Below, one piece after another: positions 43,341-52,419 of a stretch of 64,000 nucleotides of DNA. The notes under the pieces are model-generated. The model saw only the letters and a list, made by a program, of their open reading frames with translations, was not told the DNA's origin and did no database searches. Within the stretch, counting starts at the first letter, position 1. Every line of letters begins with the position of its first letter. Location of the stretch: assembly GCA_017303795.1 (NCBI GenBank), contig JAFLBR010000014.1:62001-126000 (forward strand). The letters are read 5' to 3'. The position numbers and the translations under genes are program-made. This stretch comes from Cytophagales bacterium. GTDB lineage: Bacteria > Bacteroidota > Bacteroidia > Cytophagales > Cyclobacteriaceae.

Positions 43341-43491
43341 ACATTTTGGGTTTTGTAATGTTGTAACTCCAGGTACCCGCATTCGTCACAAAAAAGTCTT
43401 AATTCACTTGGTTGGCTTAATTTTCACTAAAAATAGAAATTCAGAATCTCTTCAGAATTAGTTTTGACTTTTGTGCAAAAGTAAAACACTC

Positions 43492-44673
43492 ATGCTGCGT
43501 ATTTCGCTTGCTGCATTATCCATTTTCTTTTCTACACTGCTCTCGTTCTCACAGTCGGTTGAAGATTCTAGTGCCTATAAGAACAGAAAACTTAAAGTTG
43601 AAGAAATAAACTTTGTATCGAGTTACTACAATCAAAAAGGAAACAACTCTGCTGTAACCGGGGGAATTGGTACCGAAAAATTATCGGACTTTGCCACTAC
43701 TATTGATGTAAGGGTATCGCGTTATGATCTGCGTAAGCGAAAACACACTCTAACTACCGAATTAGGGGTTGATGTTTATAGCTCAGCTTCTTCCGATAAG
43801 ATAGATCCAAATACAATTTCATCGGCTTCATCGGGCGATGTGCGCGTTTATCCTTCCGTTAACTATGCTATTGCAAACGAACAAACCGGATCTACCTATA
43901 GCATAACCGGATCTGTTTCATCAGAGTATGACTACTTCTCGAAGGGTATTGCGCTTGGTTGGACAAAACTTTCGAAAAACAAGAACCGCGAATTTGGGGT
44001 AAAGGGGCAAATTTTTTTAGATACCTGGTCGGTTATTTTACCGATTGAATTACGAAACAGTAACAGCCTGCGGGGTACAAAACCAAGAGACTCTTACAGC
44101 TTATCGTTTACACTAAGCCAAATAATGACTCGAAAGTTTCAGGCCTTGTTAATGGCCGATGTGGCATACCAAAGCGGGCAACTCGCCACCTTGTATCATC
44201 GTACCTATTTTACCAATGGTTCGCATAAAGTTGAAAATCTACCCAACTCGCGTTTTAAACTCCCGATTGGTGTAAGGCTAAATTATTTTGCAGGAGACAA
44301 TGTTATTGTAAGAACCTACTACCGGTACTATCAGGATAATTGGGGCTTAAAAGCACATACTTTTGAAGTTGAAACACCTGTAAAGATTACACCTTTCTTT
44401 TCGGTAAGTCCGTTTTATCGGTTTTATAAACAAACTGGTGTGAAATATTTTGCCCCTTACCAGTCGCACGCGTTAACGGAAAAGTACTATACCAGCGATT
44501 ACGATTTATCTTCACTATCCAGCAACATGTTTGGTGCCGGTATCCGCTATGCACAACCCGGTGGGGTAATGGGTATCTCTCGCTTTAATACAATTGAATT
44601 ACGGTACGGGCACTACGAACGTTCTACTGCACTTACTTCCAACATTGTAACTCTTCTCGCTAAATTCAAATAA
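43492..44673 (+). CDS. DUF3570 outer-membrane beta-barrel-like protein
   Basis: 393 residues from ATG 43492. A signal peptide (LAALSIFFSTLLSFSQ) precedes a beta-rich sequence with alternating aromatic strands. KVEEINFVSSYYNQKGNNSA and GGIGTEKLSDFATTIDVRVS match DUF3570. It is probably an outer-membrane barrel. First gene of an operon with a thioredoxin-like protein, ApbE and DUF4266, the gaps being 2 bases or overlaps. Relatives occur next to ApbE in other genomes, suggesting an extracytoplasmic flavin/redox role. Confidence 0.8.
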   Translation: MLRISLAALSIFFSTLLSFSQSVEDSSAYKNRKLKVEEINFVSSYYNQKGNNSAVTGGIGTEKLSDFATTIDVRVSRYDLRKRKHTLTTELGVDVYSSASSDKIDPNTISSASSGDVRVYPSVNYAIANEQTGSTYSITGSVSSEYDYFSKGIALGWTKLSKNKNREFGVKGQIFLDTWSVILPIELRNSNSLRGTKPRDSYSLSFTLSQIMTRKFQALLMADVAYQSGQLATLYHRTYFTNGSHKVENLPNSRFKLPIGVRLNYFAGDNVIVRTYYRYYQDNWGLKAHTFEVETPVKITPFFSVSPFYRFYKQTGVKYFAPYQSHALTEKYYTSDYDLSSLSSNMFGAGIRYAQPGGVMGISRFNTIELRYGHYERSTALTSNIVTLLAKFK

Positions 44674-44675
44674 CC

Positions 44676-45110
44676 ATGCGCCTGTTTGCAATCTGTTTAT
44701 TTCTGTTTGTGGCATCGCCCGAATGGCATACCAATTTTGACTCCGCCAAAGAAATCGCGACACGCGATCACAAACTAATTCTGTTAAATTTTTCAGGGTC
44801 GGATTGGTGCGGCCCCTGCATCAAAATGAAAAAGGAAGTATTTGAGAATCCGGATTTTATCACATTGGCCGATAAAGAGTTGGTATTACTACGCGCTGAT
44901 TTTCCCCGCTCTAAAAAAAACGCATTACCTGCTGAACTTGTAAAACACAATGAAGCTTTGGCCCAACGCTACAATCCGGAAGGAAAGTTTCCTTTTACCG
45001 TTTTGTTAGGTGCAGATGGAAAAGTAATAAAAACATGGGATGGCTATGCCTTTGCGAGCCAGGATAAAGTGATAGCCGACTTTAGTAAAACCGTTGCCGG
45101 CAAAAAGTAA
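44676..45110 (+). CDS. Thioredoxin-family protein
   Basis: 144 residues. A short hydrophobic signal-like N-terminus is followed by a thioredoxin fold: SGSDWCGPCIKMKKEVF holds the CxxC pair, and GKFPFTVLLGADGKVIKTW contains the cis-Pro region (FPFT). It is likely periplasmic or membrane-attached and reduces disulfides. It starts 2 bases after the DUF3570 stop and its stop codon shares a base with the apbE start. Confidence 0.85.
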   Translation: MRLFAICLFLFVASPEWHTNFDSAKEIATRDHKLILLNFSGSDWCGPCIKMKKEVFENPDFITLADKELVLLRADFPRSKKNALPAELVKHNEALAQRYNPEGKFPFTVLLGADGKVIKTWDGYAFASQDKVIADFSKTVAGKK

Positions 45111-46048
45111 TGACCGCCACATTGAAAACATATTGCAAAGGACTACGGTTAATGGGTAACCACTTTGAGTTTTCGGTGGTATCTGACGATGAACGATGGG
45201 CTGAGGCCAGAATAGCCGAAGCAATTAATGAAGTTCTACGAATTGAAGCGTTGCTCACCACCTTTCAACCGAACAGCCAAACCAACCAGATCAATAGTAA
45301 CGCAGGCATTGCCCCAGTACATGTCGATAAAGAAGTGATTGATCTGATTGAACGATCGTTGCGGATTTCTGCACTTACACAGGGTGCGTTCGATATTACC
45401 TATGGATCCATCGATAAAAAACTCTGGAACTTTGATCGGACCATGACAACATTACCCGATCAAAAGACCGCTCATAACCTGGTGCGCTTAATCAATTTCA
45501 GAAATGTGCTGATGAATCATGAGAAGCAAACCGTGTTTCTCAAGGAGGAAGGAATGCGCATTGGCTTTGGCGGAATTGGAAAAGGGTATGCTGCCGACTG
45601 TGCCAAGGCAATTATGCAAAAGGCAGGTGTAACGGATGGCGTGGTAAACGCAGCGGGCGATTTAACTGTGTGGGGTAAACAACCTGATGGCAGTGCTTGG
45701 ACCATTGGCATTGCTGACCCAAACCGGAAGCTGCCGTTTGCATCCTTGCAGTTAACTGATGTATCGGTGGCAACATCCGGTGATTATGAAAAGTATGTGG
45801 TAATTGATGGTAAAAAGTATTCGCATACTATTGACCCGCGTACTGGCTACCCGGTGCACGGTATTAAAAGCGTAACCATTATTTGCCGCCATGCCGAAAT
45901 AGCCGATGCCATGGCTACTCCGGTAATGGTAATGGGCATTAGTGCGGGATTAAACCTGATTAACCAAATGAAAGATATTGCCTGCATTATTGTGGATGAT
46001 CAGGATAATATTCACCATTCAACCAACATTAATCTTAATAATTCCTAA
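45110..46048 (+). CDS. apbE: FAD:protein FMN transferase (ApbE)
   Basis: 312 residues. MGNHFEFSVVSDDERWAEAR, FGGIGKGYAADCAKAIM, VNAAGDLTVWGKQPDGSAWTI and TIDPRTGYPVHGIKSVT are the four family blocks. ApbE attaches FMN from FAD to a Thr or Ser of target proteins outside the cytoplasm. An ordinary secretion signal is not obvious at the N-terminus. No known flavinylation target (NqrB/C, RnfG, urocanate-reductase type) is adjacent; the partners are the DUF3570 and DUF4266 proteins. Confidence 0.9.
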   Translation: MTATLKTYCKGLRLMGNHFEFSVVSDDERWAEARIAEAINEVLRIEALLTTFQPNSQTNQINSNAGIAPVHVDKEVIDLIERSLRISALTQGAFDITYGSIDKKLWNFDRTMTTLPDQKTAHNLVRLINFRNVLMNHEKQTVFLKEEGMRIGFGGIGKGYAADCAKAIMQKAGVTDGVVNAAGDLTVWGKQPDGSAWTIGIADPNRKLPFASLQLTDVSVATSGDYEKYVVIDGKKYSHTIDPRTGYPVHGIKSVTIICRHAEIADAMATPVMVMGISAGLNLINQMKDIACIIVDDQDNIHHSTNINLNNS

Positions 46049-46257
46049 TGAGAAAGGTTATCTCTCTTACTTTGATTCTAGGCATTTGTGCCAGCTGTGT
46101 ACCTGTAAAAGAATATCAGAAAATGCACCTGAACGATTCTGAAATGGAACTTGCAGCCCGTAAAACCCAGAAGTTCGAAACAAGTTTCCAGCTTTACCGT
46201 GAGGGTGCCTCTGGTGCAAATGGAGGAAAGAATGGAGGCGGTTGTGGATGTAACTAA
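46048..46257 (+). CDS. DUF4266 small lipoprotein
   Basis: 69 residues. A lipobox (LILGICASC, Cys near 16) is followed by KEYQKMHLNDSEMEL and the tail GASGANGGKNGGGCGCN, both typical of DUF4266. It begins on the last base of the apbE stop, so the two are translationally coupled. The Gly-rich Cys-x-Cys tail could bind metal or flavin or be modified; this is not established. Confidence 0.82.
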   Translation: MRKVISLTLILGICASCVPVKEYQKMHLNDSEMELAARKTQKFETSFQLYREGASGANGGKNGGGCGCN

Positions 46258-46521
46258 ATTCAGAACGATTACCAACCTGAAAAACTATTCAATCAGATCT
46301 GGTGTCAGGAACTAAGCAAAATGCTTGCAGATATATTCTATCGGAGTTAGCACTGAAAATAATCAAACCAGAGTCTTCCGTGTTGCACTGTTCTGAGTCA
46401 ATTTTTATAATTGATTTGATCTAGCATTTATTGATCTCCATAAAATTAATCCGTTTGAATGTCAGCGAGATGCAGAACCCGGTGCAATTGTTCTGTTCTT
46501 TTTACTACTTTGGTTCCCAAT

Positions 46522-46857
46522 ATGTCTATGCAAGCGCCTTCCCTTTCAACCTGGAGTACAGATAGGATTATTGAGGATATTCAAGAGCGCAGGGTAGCGT
46601 TGACAAAAGATTTATTGAAAGATGATCTTTTGAGTAGCTACCTGGATACCCTGTATGAAGGTGCGAAACTAAGTTCTGTAAAGTCAGAATTTTTGAAGCG
46701 TGATCTAAAACAACTTTCGGAAGCCCCTATTGATCTGGTGCATTATTCTATGCTTATTCTTAAAGCAAAAGAGTCAGACCTATGGCCAAACACTGCCATT
46801 ATTGAAGAATTTATTCATGCCGAAATCCGGCCTGTGATTCTGAAATACATTGCCTGA
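46522..46857 (+). CDS. Hypothetical protein
   Basis: 111 residues from ATG 46522 (46528 also possible); the longer open frame starts in poor context. Soluble, helical and charged (DRIIEDIQERRVALTKDLLK, SEFLKRDLKQL). No family recognised. It is 264 bases after the DUF4266 gene; that gap shows no clear gene or hairpin. Confidence 0.45.
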   Translation: MSMQAPSLSTWSTDRIIEDIQERRVALTKDLLKDDLLSSYLDTLYEGAKLSSVKSEFLKRDLKQLSEAPIDLVHYSMLILKAKESDLWPNTAIIEEFIHAEIRPVILKYIA

Positions 46858-46986
46858 CCAAGAAAGGTCAATAAAGGATATGTGGAATCAATTATTGCTT
46901 TCAATACTATTTCATCAGTTGATAGAAAAATAGAGTTTGGTACTCAACCATTCTTTTAAATCGCATTTGAGAACAAAGCTCTAACG

Positions 46987-47027
46987 AAAAAAAAGCGAAC
47001 GAACTAAATACATCAGTTACGTCCGCT
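46987..47027 (-). terminator. Terminator downstream of tRNA-Pro
   Basis: On the minus strand AGCGGACG pairs with CGTTCGCT (one G-T) and is followed by a run of eight T residues. Confidence 0.6.
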
Positions 47028-47032
47028 TTAAG

Positions 47033-47107
47033 TCGAGATGAGAGGATTCGAACCTCCGGCCTCCACGTCCCTAACGTGATGCGCTAACCGGGCTGCGCTA
47101 CATCTCG
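47033..47107 (-). tRNA. tRNA-Pro, anticodon AGG
   Basis: The acceptor arms CGAGATG/CATCTCG pair perfectly with C1-G72 and A73, a combination characteristic of bacterial tRNA-Pro. D arm GCGC...GCGC, anticodon stem TCACG/CGTGG with loop TTAGGGA, T arm GGAGG-TTCGAAT-CCTCT. With T33 in place the anticodon is A34-G35-G36, reading CCU. An adenosine at position 34 is rare in bacterial tRNA-Pro. CCA is not encoded. A terminator follows. Confidence 0.88.
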
Positions 47108-47171
47108 AGGTTCTCAAAAATGAGGTTGCAATAATAGCAAAAATTGATGAACTCAAATCCTAATCTGAAAC

Positions 47172-47789
47172 TCAATTCTTCTTATTCTGCTTTAAATCGC
47201 GAATAAACTTAGCCCAGTTAAAGGGATTAAGAAATGGATTGGTACGTGGCTGAAACCGGTCGGCTGCCGAGGTACTCCATTGATCCATGTAGTATTTATA
47301 GTTGGCAGCTCCGTCCATAGGTGTTGTCTTTATCATTAGCGCAATCAACTCGGCATTTATATTTCGTTGATCAATGCCGTTATCCATGGGGATGTTCAGC
47401 GCCAGCACCGCTTCTTTAAAAACTTCTTCCGTAGGGAATGGCATAATCTGCACTTCGCGCAAATAAGTAATGTCCGATACCATTTCAATTACAATTGTTA
47501 GATTGTCGTGGGCTCCCATCGGAACGATGTAATGTTGCCTATGGTAGCCAATAGCACTAACCACAACACTATCGCCTTCCAATACCGGCATTGAAAAAAA
47601 ACCTGCCGGACTCGTGCTGGTACCCCTACCCGCTTTGGGCACATAAACGTGTACACCAGGCAATACATTTACACTATCACTCACAAAGCCCGAAAGCTGA
47701 ATGATTCGTCTTTTGCTTTGCGCAACAGTTTCTGTTGATGAGCCCACCAGGATGCCCGCAAAAATGATTAAGCCAATTAATTTCCGCAC
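47172..47789 (-). CDS. Secreted protein with carboxypeptidase-regulatory-like domain
   Basis: 205 residues from GTG 47787-47789. After a signal peptide (LIIFAGILVGSSTETVAQ) the segment IQLSGFVSDSVNVLPGVHVY through VVSAIGYHRQHYIVP (about 28-100) is the beta-sandwich found at the start of SusC-like receptors and in stand-alone CarboxypepD_reg-like proteins. The C-terminal half is unfamiliar. It probably resides in the periplasm or outer membrane. Role unknown. Confidence 0.75.
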   Translation of the reverse strand: MRKLIGLIIFAGILVGSSTETVAQSKRRIIQLSGFVSDSVNVLPGVHVYVPKAGRGTSTSPAGFFSMPVLEGDSVVVSAIGYHRQHYIVPMGAHDNLTIVIEMVSDITYLREVQIMPFPTEEVFKEAVLALNIPMDNGIDQRNINAELIALMIKTTPMDGAANYKYYMDQWSTSAADRFQPRTNPFLNPFNWAKFIRDLKQNKKN

Positions 47790-47885
47790 AGTTTCACATA
47801 ATTAATCAATCAAAGATATAGATTCAGGTTGTTCTGGCCTAATCTGCTCCACCAACGGTTTTTACTATCTTAGCCTCACTATTTT

Positions 47886-48275
47886 ATGCGGTTAAAACAT
47901 TTTAATATAGACCTCGGTGCACAGATTTTTCTGGCTTGTTCCGATACTTCGCGGTTGCGCATCCTGAACCTGATTTTGACCAACGGTGAAATGTGTATTA
48001 CTGATCTGGAGCATATTCTGGAATTTACCCAAACCAAAACCTCGCGCCATTTGTTGTACCTCAAAAATTCGGGCATTCTTACTTCGCGTAAGCTTAACCA
48101 ATGGGTTTTCTATCAACTCAAAGAAGAAGTGTTCGACATTACCCGACAGATTTTTCAATTTTTGAGTCGCGACCCGGTCTTGCAAAAAGATCAGCAAGTG
48201 TTTCAAACGCTCTATACCAATCGCGAACTATCGCTAAACAAATTACAGATAAAACCTCTGAGCCAGCCGCGCTAA
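47886..48275 (+). CDS. ArsR-family winged-helix regulator
   Basis: 129 residues. CSDTSRLRILNLILTNGEMC, ITDLEHILEFTQTKTSRHL (recognition helix) and YLKNSGILTSRKLNQWVFY (wing) give the ArsR DNA-binding fold. No obvious metal-binding cysteine cluster is present, so the signal is unknown. It is followed by an HAD gene after one base and may control it. Confidence 0.82.
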   Translation: MRLKHFNIDLGAQIFLACSDTSRLRILNLILTNGEMCITDLEHILEFTQTKTSRHLLYLKNSGILTSRKLNQWVFYQLKEEVFDITRQIFQFLSRDPVLQKDQQVFQTLYTNRELSLNKLQIKPLSQPR

Positions 48276-48276
48276 C

Positions 48277-48969
48277 ATGAAGTATAAATGTATTCTCTTT
48301 GATTTGGATCACACCTTGTGGGATTTTGAAACCAACTCATCCACTACACTGGCCGAACTGTATGAAGCCCACAATTTAAAAAGTAAGGGTGTTGTCAATT
48401 TTACCGAGTTCAAAAAAGTATTCTCCAGAATCAATACAGATTTATGGACCCGCTACGATGCCGGGTTAATTAACCGCGATGAAATCCGGTTTCACCGCTT
48501 CCGTACTATCCTCTCGCATTTTGGTATTACCGATGAAAAACTTTCGATGATATTATCGGATGAATACGTAATGCAATCGCCAAAGAAAAGTGCCTTGATG
48601 CCAAACGCACTTGAGTCGCTTGATTATCTGGCATCGCGTTATCACATGACCATCATCACGAATGGCTTTGAAGAAATTCAGGGAACCAAACTTGCTTCAT
48701 CGGGTATAACGCATTATTTCAAAAGCGTGGTAACTTCGGCCAGGGCCGGACATAAAAAACCTGCTCGTGAAATTTTTGATTTTGCACTTACCGAAAATGG
48801 ATTTGCACACCATGAAGCCATTATGATTGGCGATAACCTGTTAACCGATATTGGCGGTGCCCGCAATGCTAATGTAGATACGATTTATTATAACCCCGAT
48901 CGGCTTGCACATAAGGAAACAGTAAACTTTGAAATCCATGATCTGAAGCAACTCACTGAGATTCTTTAA
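48277..48969 (+). CDS. HAD-family hydrolase, YjjG-type nucleotidase
   Basis: 230 residues. CILFDLDHTLWDFETNS is HAD motif I (nucleophile and general acid Asp), TIITNGFEEIQGTKLASSGI motif II, KKPAREIFDFAL motif III and IMIGDNLLTDIGGARNANV motif IV. The NGFEEIQ and spacing match YjjG pyrimidine 5'-nucleotidases that remove unwanted nucleotides. The substrate is inferred from family only. Operon with the ArsR gene. Confidence 0.85.
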   Translation: MKYKCILFDLDHTLWDFETNSSTTLAELYEAHNLKSKGVVNFTEFKKVFSRINTDLWTRYDAGLINRDEIRFHRFRTILSHFGITDEKLSMILSDEYVMQSPKKSALMPNALESLDYLASRYHMTIITNGFEEIQGTKLASSGITHYFKSVVTSARAGHKKPAREIFDFALTENGFAHHEAIMIGDNLLTDIGGARNANVDTIYYNPDRLAHKETVNFEIHDLKQLTEIL

Positions 48970-48986
48970 AACATCGCTTAAACATC

Positions 48987-48994
48987 TAACTTTG
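48987..48994 (+). promoter_or_regulatory. -7 box of pruA
   Basis: TAACTTTG is an exact TAnnTTTG, 45 bases before the pruA start. Confidence 0.45.
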
Positions 48995-49038
48995 CAAAGC
49001 ATTAAGATTTAACTCTTCGAATTTTAAACACTACTGAT

Positions 49039-50670
49039 ATGTCAACCGGATTTTTTCATGTTCCAGTTCCTAAAAACGAACCCGTACTTTCTTATGCTCC
49101 TGGCACCAAAGAACGCGCTGCTTTAAAGCAAGCACTTGCCGAAGCACGGGCTACCGTGGTAGATGTGCCTATGTACATTGGTGCTGAAGAAGTACGCTCC
49201 GGAAATAAAAAACCGCTTACACCGCCACACGATCATAAACATTTACTGGGTCATTTTCACGAGGGCGATAAAAGTCATGTAGCGCAAGCCATTGATGCTG
49301 CACTTGCTGCGAAAGAACTATGGGCTGGTTTAAGTTGGGAAAATCGCGCCAGCATTTTTTTAAAGGCTGCTGATTTATTGGCTGGTCCTTACCGATATAA
49401 AATCAATGCGGCCACCATGTTGGGGCAATCTAAAAATGCTTACCAGGCCGAAATTGATGCCGCTTGCGAGTTGATTGACTTCCTGCGTTTCAACGTATAT
49501 TTCATGACCGAGATTTATAACGAGCAACCACAATCATCGCCAGGTGTGTGGAACCGTTTGGAGTACCGCCCGTTGGAAGGTTTTGTGTTTGCACTTACAC
49601 CATTCAACTTTACGGCTATTGCCGGAAACCTACCAACCAGTGCTGCTATGATGGGCAACACCGTGGTATGGAAACCTGCTAACTCGCAAGTGTATGCAGC
49701 CAATGTAATCATGCAGGTATTAAAAGAGGCTGGTTTACCCGATGGTGTAATTAACCTGGTTTATGTAAGCGGGCCCGATGCAGGTGATGTAATTTTTAAT
49801 CATAAAGATTTTGCCGGCATTCACTTTACCGGAAGCACAGGCGTATTTCAAAACATCTGGAAAACAGTTGGAAATAATATTCACAAGTATCGTTCGTACC
49901 CACGCATAGTGGGAGAAACCGGTGGTAAAGATTTTGTGATCGCTCACAAAAGTGCTAATCCGAAAGAAGTATCAACCGCATTATCGCGCGGTGCTTTTGA
50001 ATACCAGGGACAAAAATGTTCGGCTGCATCACGAGCTTATATTCCTTCTAATATTTGGGATGAAGTGAACCAATATCTTGTGGAAGACCTGAAGAGTTTT
50101 AAGATGGGGCCTACTGAAGATTTTGGCAACTTTGTTAATGCTGTGATTGACGAAAAGGCTTTCAATTCTATTACCGGCTACATTGAAAAAGCAAAACAAA
50201 ATCCATTGAATGAAATTATTGCCGGTGGTAACTACGATAAATCAAAAGGTTATTTTATTGAACCAACCATTATTGTAACCAAAGATGCATCGTCACTAAC
50301 CATGTGCGAAGAAATTTTCGGGCCGGTGCTTACCATTTATGTGTATCACTCCGAAAATTTTGAGCAAACACTTGAACTGGTAGATAGCACTTCGCCTTAT
50401 GCCCTTACGGGATCTATTCTGGCTAAAGATCGCTTTGCTGTTGAATTGGCTACCAAAAAATTAGTGAACGCAGCGGGTAATTTCTACATTAACGATAAAC
50501 CTACTGGTGCCGTAGTTGGTCAGCAACCCTTTGGAGGCGCAAGAGGTTCGGGCACAAACGATAAAGCTGGAGCTAAAGTAAACTTATTACGTTGGGTAAG
50601 TATGCGTACAATTAAAGAGACTTTCGTTACACCAACTGATTATCGGTATCCGTTTTTGGATAAGGAGTAA
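49039..50670 (+). CDS. pruA: 1-pyrroline-5-carboxylate dehydrogenase
   Basis: 543 residues. The ALDH fold contains GETGGKDFVIAHKSA (base Glu), YQGQKCSAASRAYIPS (catalytic Cys) and FALTPFNFTAIAGNLP. KPTGAVVGQQPFGGARGSGTND near the end is typical of the stand-alone P5C dehydrogenase found in Bacteroidota. It oxidises glutamate semialdehyde to glutamate in proline breakdown. The proline dehydrogenase gene is not adjacent. Confidence 0.92.
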   Translation: MSTGFFHVPVPKNEPVLSYAPGTKERAALKQALAEARATVVDVPMYIGAEEVRSGNKKPLTPPHDHKHLLGHFHEGDKSHVAQAIDAALAAKELWAGLSWENRASIFLKAADLLAGPYRYKINAATMLGQSKNAYQAEIDAACELIDFLRFNVYFMTEIYNEQPQSSPGVWNRLEYRPLEGFVFALTPFNFTAIAGNLPTSAAMMGNTVVWKPANSQVYAANVIMQVLKEAGLPDGVINLVYVSGPDAGDVIFNHKDFAGIHFTGSTGVFQNIWKTVGNNIHKYRSYPRIVGETGGKDFVIAHKSANPKEVSTALSRGAFEYQGQKCSAASRAYIPSNIWDEVNQYLVEDLKSFKMGPTEDFGNFVNAVIDEKAFNSITGYIEKAKQNPLNEIIAGGNYDKSKGYFIEPTIIVTKDASSLTMCEEIFGPVLTIYVYHSENFEQTLELVDSTSPYALTGSILAKDRFAVELATKKLVNAAGNFYINDKPTGAVVGQQPFGGARGSGTNDKAGAKVNLLRWVSMRTIKETFVTPTDYRYPFLDKE

Positions 50671-50707
50671 GATCAGACGAAAGCCTGATCTTACTCTTCA
50701 CTATTAC

Positions 50708-50905
50708 TTACTTAGTCAATTTCTTTTGCAGAAAAGAACCCGCAAAAGCAAAGAGTACTCCGTTCAATACCGAAGCCAAAACAACTATACCCGGAGCAAG
50801 CTCGTCTTCTGGCGCAATCCGATTGAGGATTATTATTTTAAATAAGAACAAGAAGCCAGCTACGCCAACTATAAAACCAATCACTACACCTGTTATGTTT
50901 TTCAT
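50708..50905 (-). CDS. Small hypothetical membrane protein
   Basis: 65 residues from ATG 50903-50905. Two hydrophobic segments (about 5-24 and 34-56) and a basic end (LQKKLTK). No family recognised. It lies 48 bases downstream of creD on the same strand and is likely cotranscribed with it. Confidence 0.5.
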   Translation of the reverse strand: MKNITGVVIGFIVGVAGFLFLFKIIILNRIAPEDELAPGIVVLASVLNGVLFAFAGSFLQKKLTK

Positions 50906-50953
50906 AGACTTAAAGGAAATTAATAAATCATAACGCTTACATAGAGTCAATCT

Positions 50954-52363
50954 TTAGGATTGGCTACCGTACCATTTTATATTTCTTGAGAAATACATCA
51001 GCAAACCAATAATCAGGAATAAGCCGATACTTCCAATCAGCAAACTGAAATCCTGTGCCTGTATGATGATGAAAATAAAAGTATAGAAGGAAACCATCAA
51101 CAAGCCAAACAACAACACTACCGATTTACTTTTCAAAAAGCTGGTAGAGTACAACGTAACCAAAATGGTGGTCGCTATCGAGGCAATCGCGTAAGCTGAA
51201 TTATAACCAACTTGTTCGGAGAATGATAACAACAGCGTGTAGTAGATAATCAATGCGGCACCAATTAAAATATATTGAAAGGGATGAATGCGCGTTTTGG
51301 TAGTAATCTCCACCAAAAACAACGCAGTAAAAGCAAGCAGAATAATCATTACACCATACTTGGCGGTGCGCGTACTTTTTTGATATTGATCGGCTGTAAT
51401 CAATAATCGCACGCCAAACTCAGAACCCGATAAGGTTTGGTCGCGATCCATCCACTTTTGCGAAAACGGTCTGTTGAAAGAAAGTACTTTCCACACCGCA
51501 GTAAATCCAGAATCGGTTACGGTATGTTCGGGTAATAACTTGCCTTCAAAACTGGGCGAAGCCCATGTACTGGTTGAAGTAACTTCTGTTGATTTTCCTG
51601 TCGGAACAAAATACAAACTCTCACTTCCTTTCAGATTGAGATTTACACTCACGTTCATCAATGCCTCCGGTCGCGATAACCAGCCCAGTGATGTAATTAT
51701 TCCGCTGGTTGCATAAACACTTGTGCCATCAATAGCCTGGCTCGCATTTGCCTGTGGATATTGATTAACAGAAACTCCAATATCACTCAACGGTTCTGAT
51801 AGTAAAGTTTGCGCACCTGTTTTCACTACCGGATTTTCGCCAATGCCCCGAAGATCAGAAATTCCATTTAACAATACAGCTTCTTTCCAATGCACCTGTT
51901 CATCTGGAATATTCCAGGTTGAAAAATCCGGAGTAGCGAATTGCGCTTGCATCTCAATACCACTTTTGTACAGTACTACTTCAAAAATTCCACGCTTGCG
52001 CACTTCCGTTGTAATGTCATTCTTTACGCGGTAGTCTTCTGGTAAAAAATAAGCGTAATGATCGCGGTCAACAATTTCCTCCACTTGTTTACCATCGTGC
52101 CAGGTTTTAATTTTTTCCTTTTTGGTGAATGGAATACGGAGCACTGGGCCCGATAACATTTGTGGGCCCGACCATTTATCAGACACCTCACGAATTACTT
52201 CATCCGATCGGTACTGCCGTTCGCGAATTAAATCTTCAATCCATGATGATGGAATAAGGAGAATTAAAATCAGAAAGCCGATTGAAAATAATTTTACCAT
52301 AATGGATTCGGTTATCCATTGATTAAAGCGTTCAAAAATGCCGGGAGTTGGTTGTGTTTCCAT
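50954..52363 (-). CDS. creD: CreD-family inner-membrane protein
   Basis: 469 residues. A first helix (VKLFSIGFLILILLIPSSWI) is followed by ERQYRSDEVIREVSDKWSGP, a CreD hallmark. A large periplasmic domain (PEDYRVKNDITTEVRKRGIF) comes next, then five or six C-terminal helices (LVEITTKTRIHPFQYILIGA). E. coli CreD is linked to envelope integrity and the CreBC response. Here it is preceded by a winged-helix regulator and a membrane protein, an arrangement seen in other Bacteroidota. Confidence 0.88.
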   Translation of the reverse strand: METQPTPGIFERFNQWITESIMVKLFSIGFLILILLIPSSWIEDLIRERQYRSDEVIREVSDKWSGPQMLSGPVLRIPFTKKEKIKTWHDGKQVEEIVDRDHYAYFLPEDYRVKNDITTEVRKRGIFEVVLYKSGIEMQAQFATPDFSTWNIPDEQVHWKEAVLLNGISDLRGIGENPVVKTGAQTLLSEPLSDIGVSVNQYPQANASQAIDGTSVYATSGIITSLGWLSRPEALMNVSVNLNLKGSESLYFVPTGKSTEVTSTSTWASPSFEGKLLPEHTVTDSGFTAVWKVLSFNRPFSQKWMDRDQTLSGSEFGVRLLITADQYQKSTRTAKYGVMIILLAFTALFLVEITTKTRIHPFQYILIGAALIIYYTLLLSFSEQVGYNSAYAIASIATTILVTLYSTSFLKSKSVVLLFGLLMVSFYTFIFIIIQAQDFSLLIGSIGLFLIIGLLMYFSRNIKWYGSQS

Positions 52364-52419
52364 GATTTGATTGGTTAATTAAAAGTACTTTGTATTTAAA
52401 AGTTAATGATTAAATTTTT

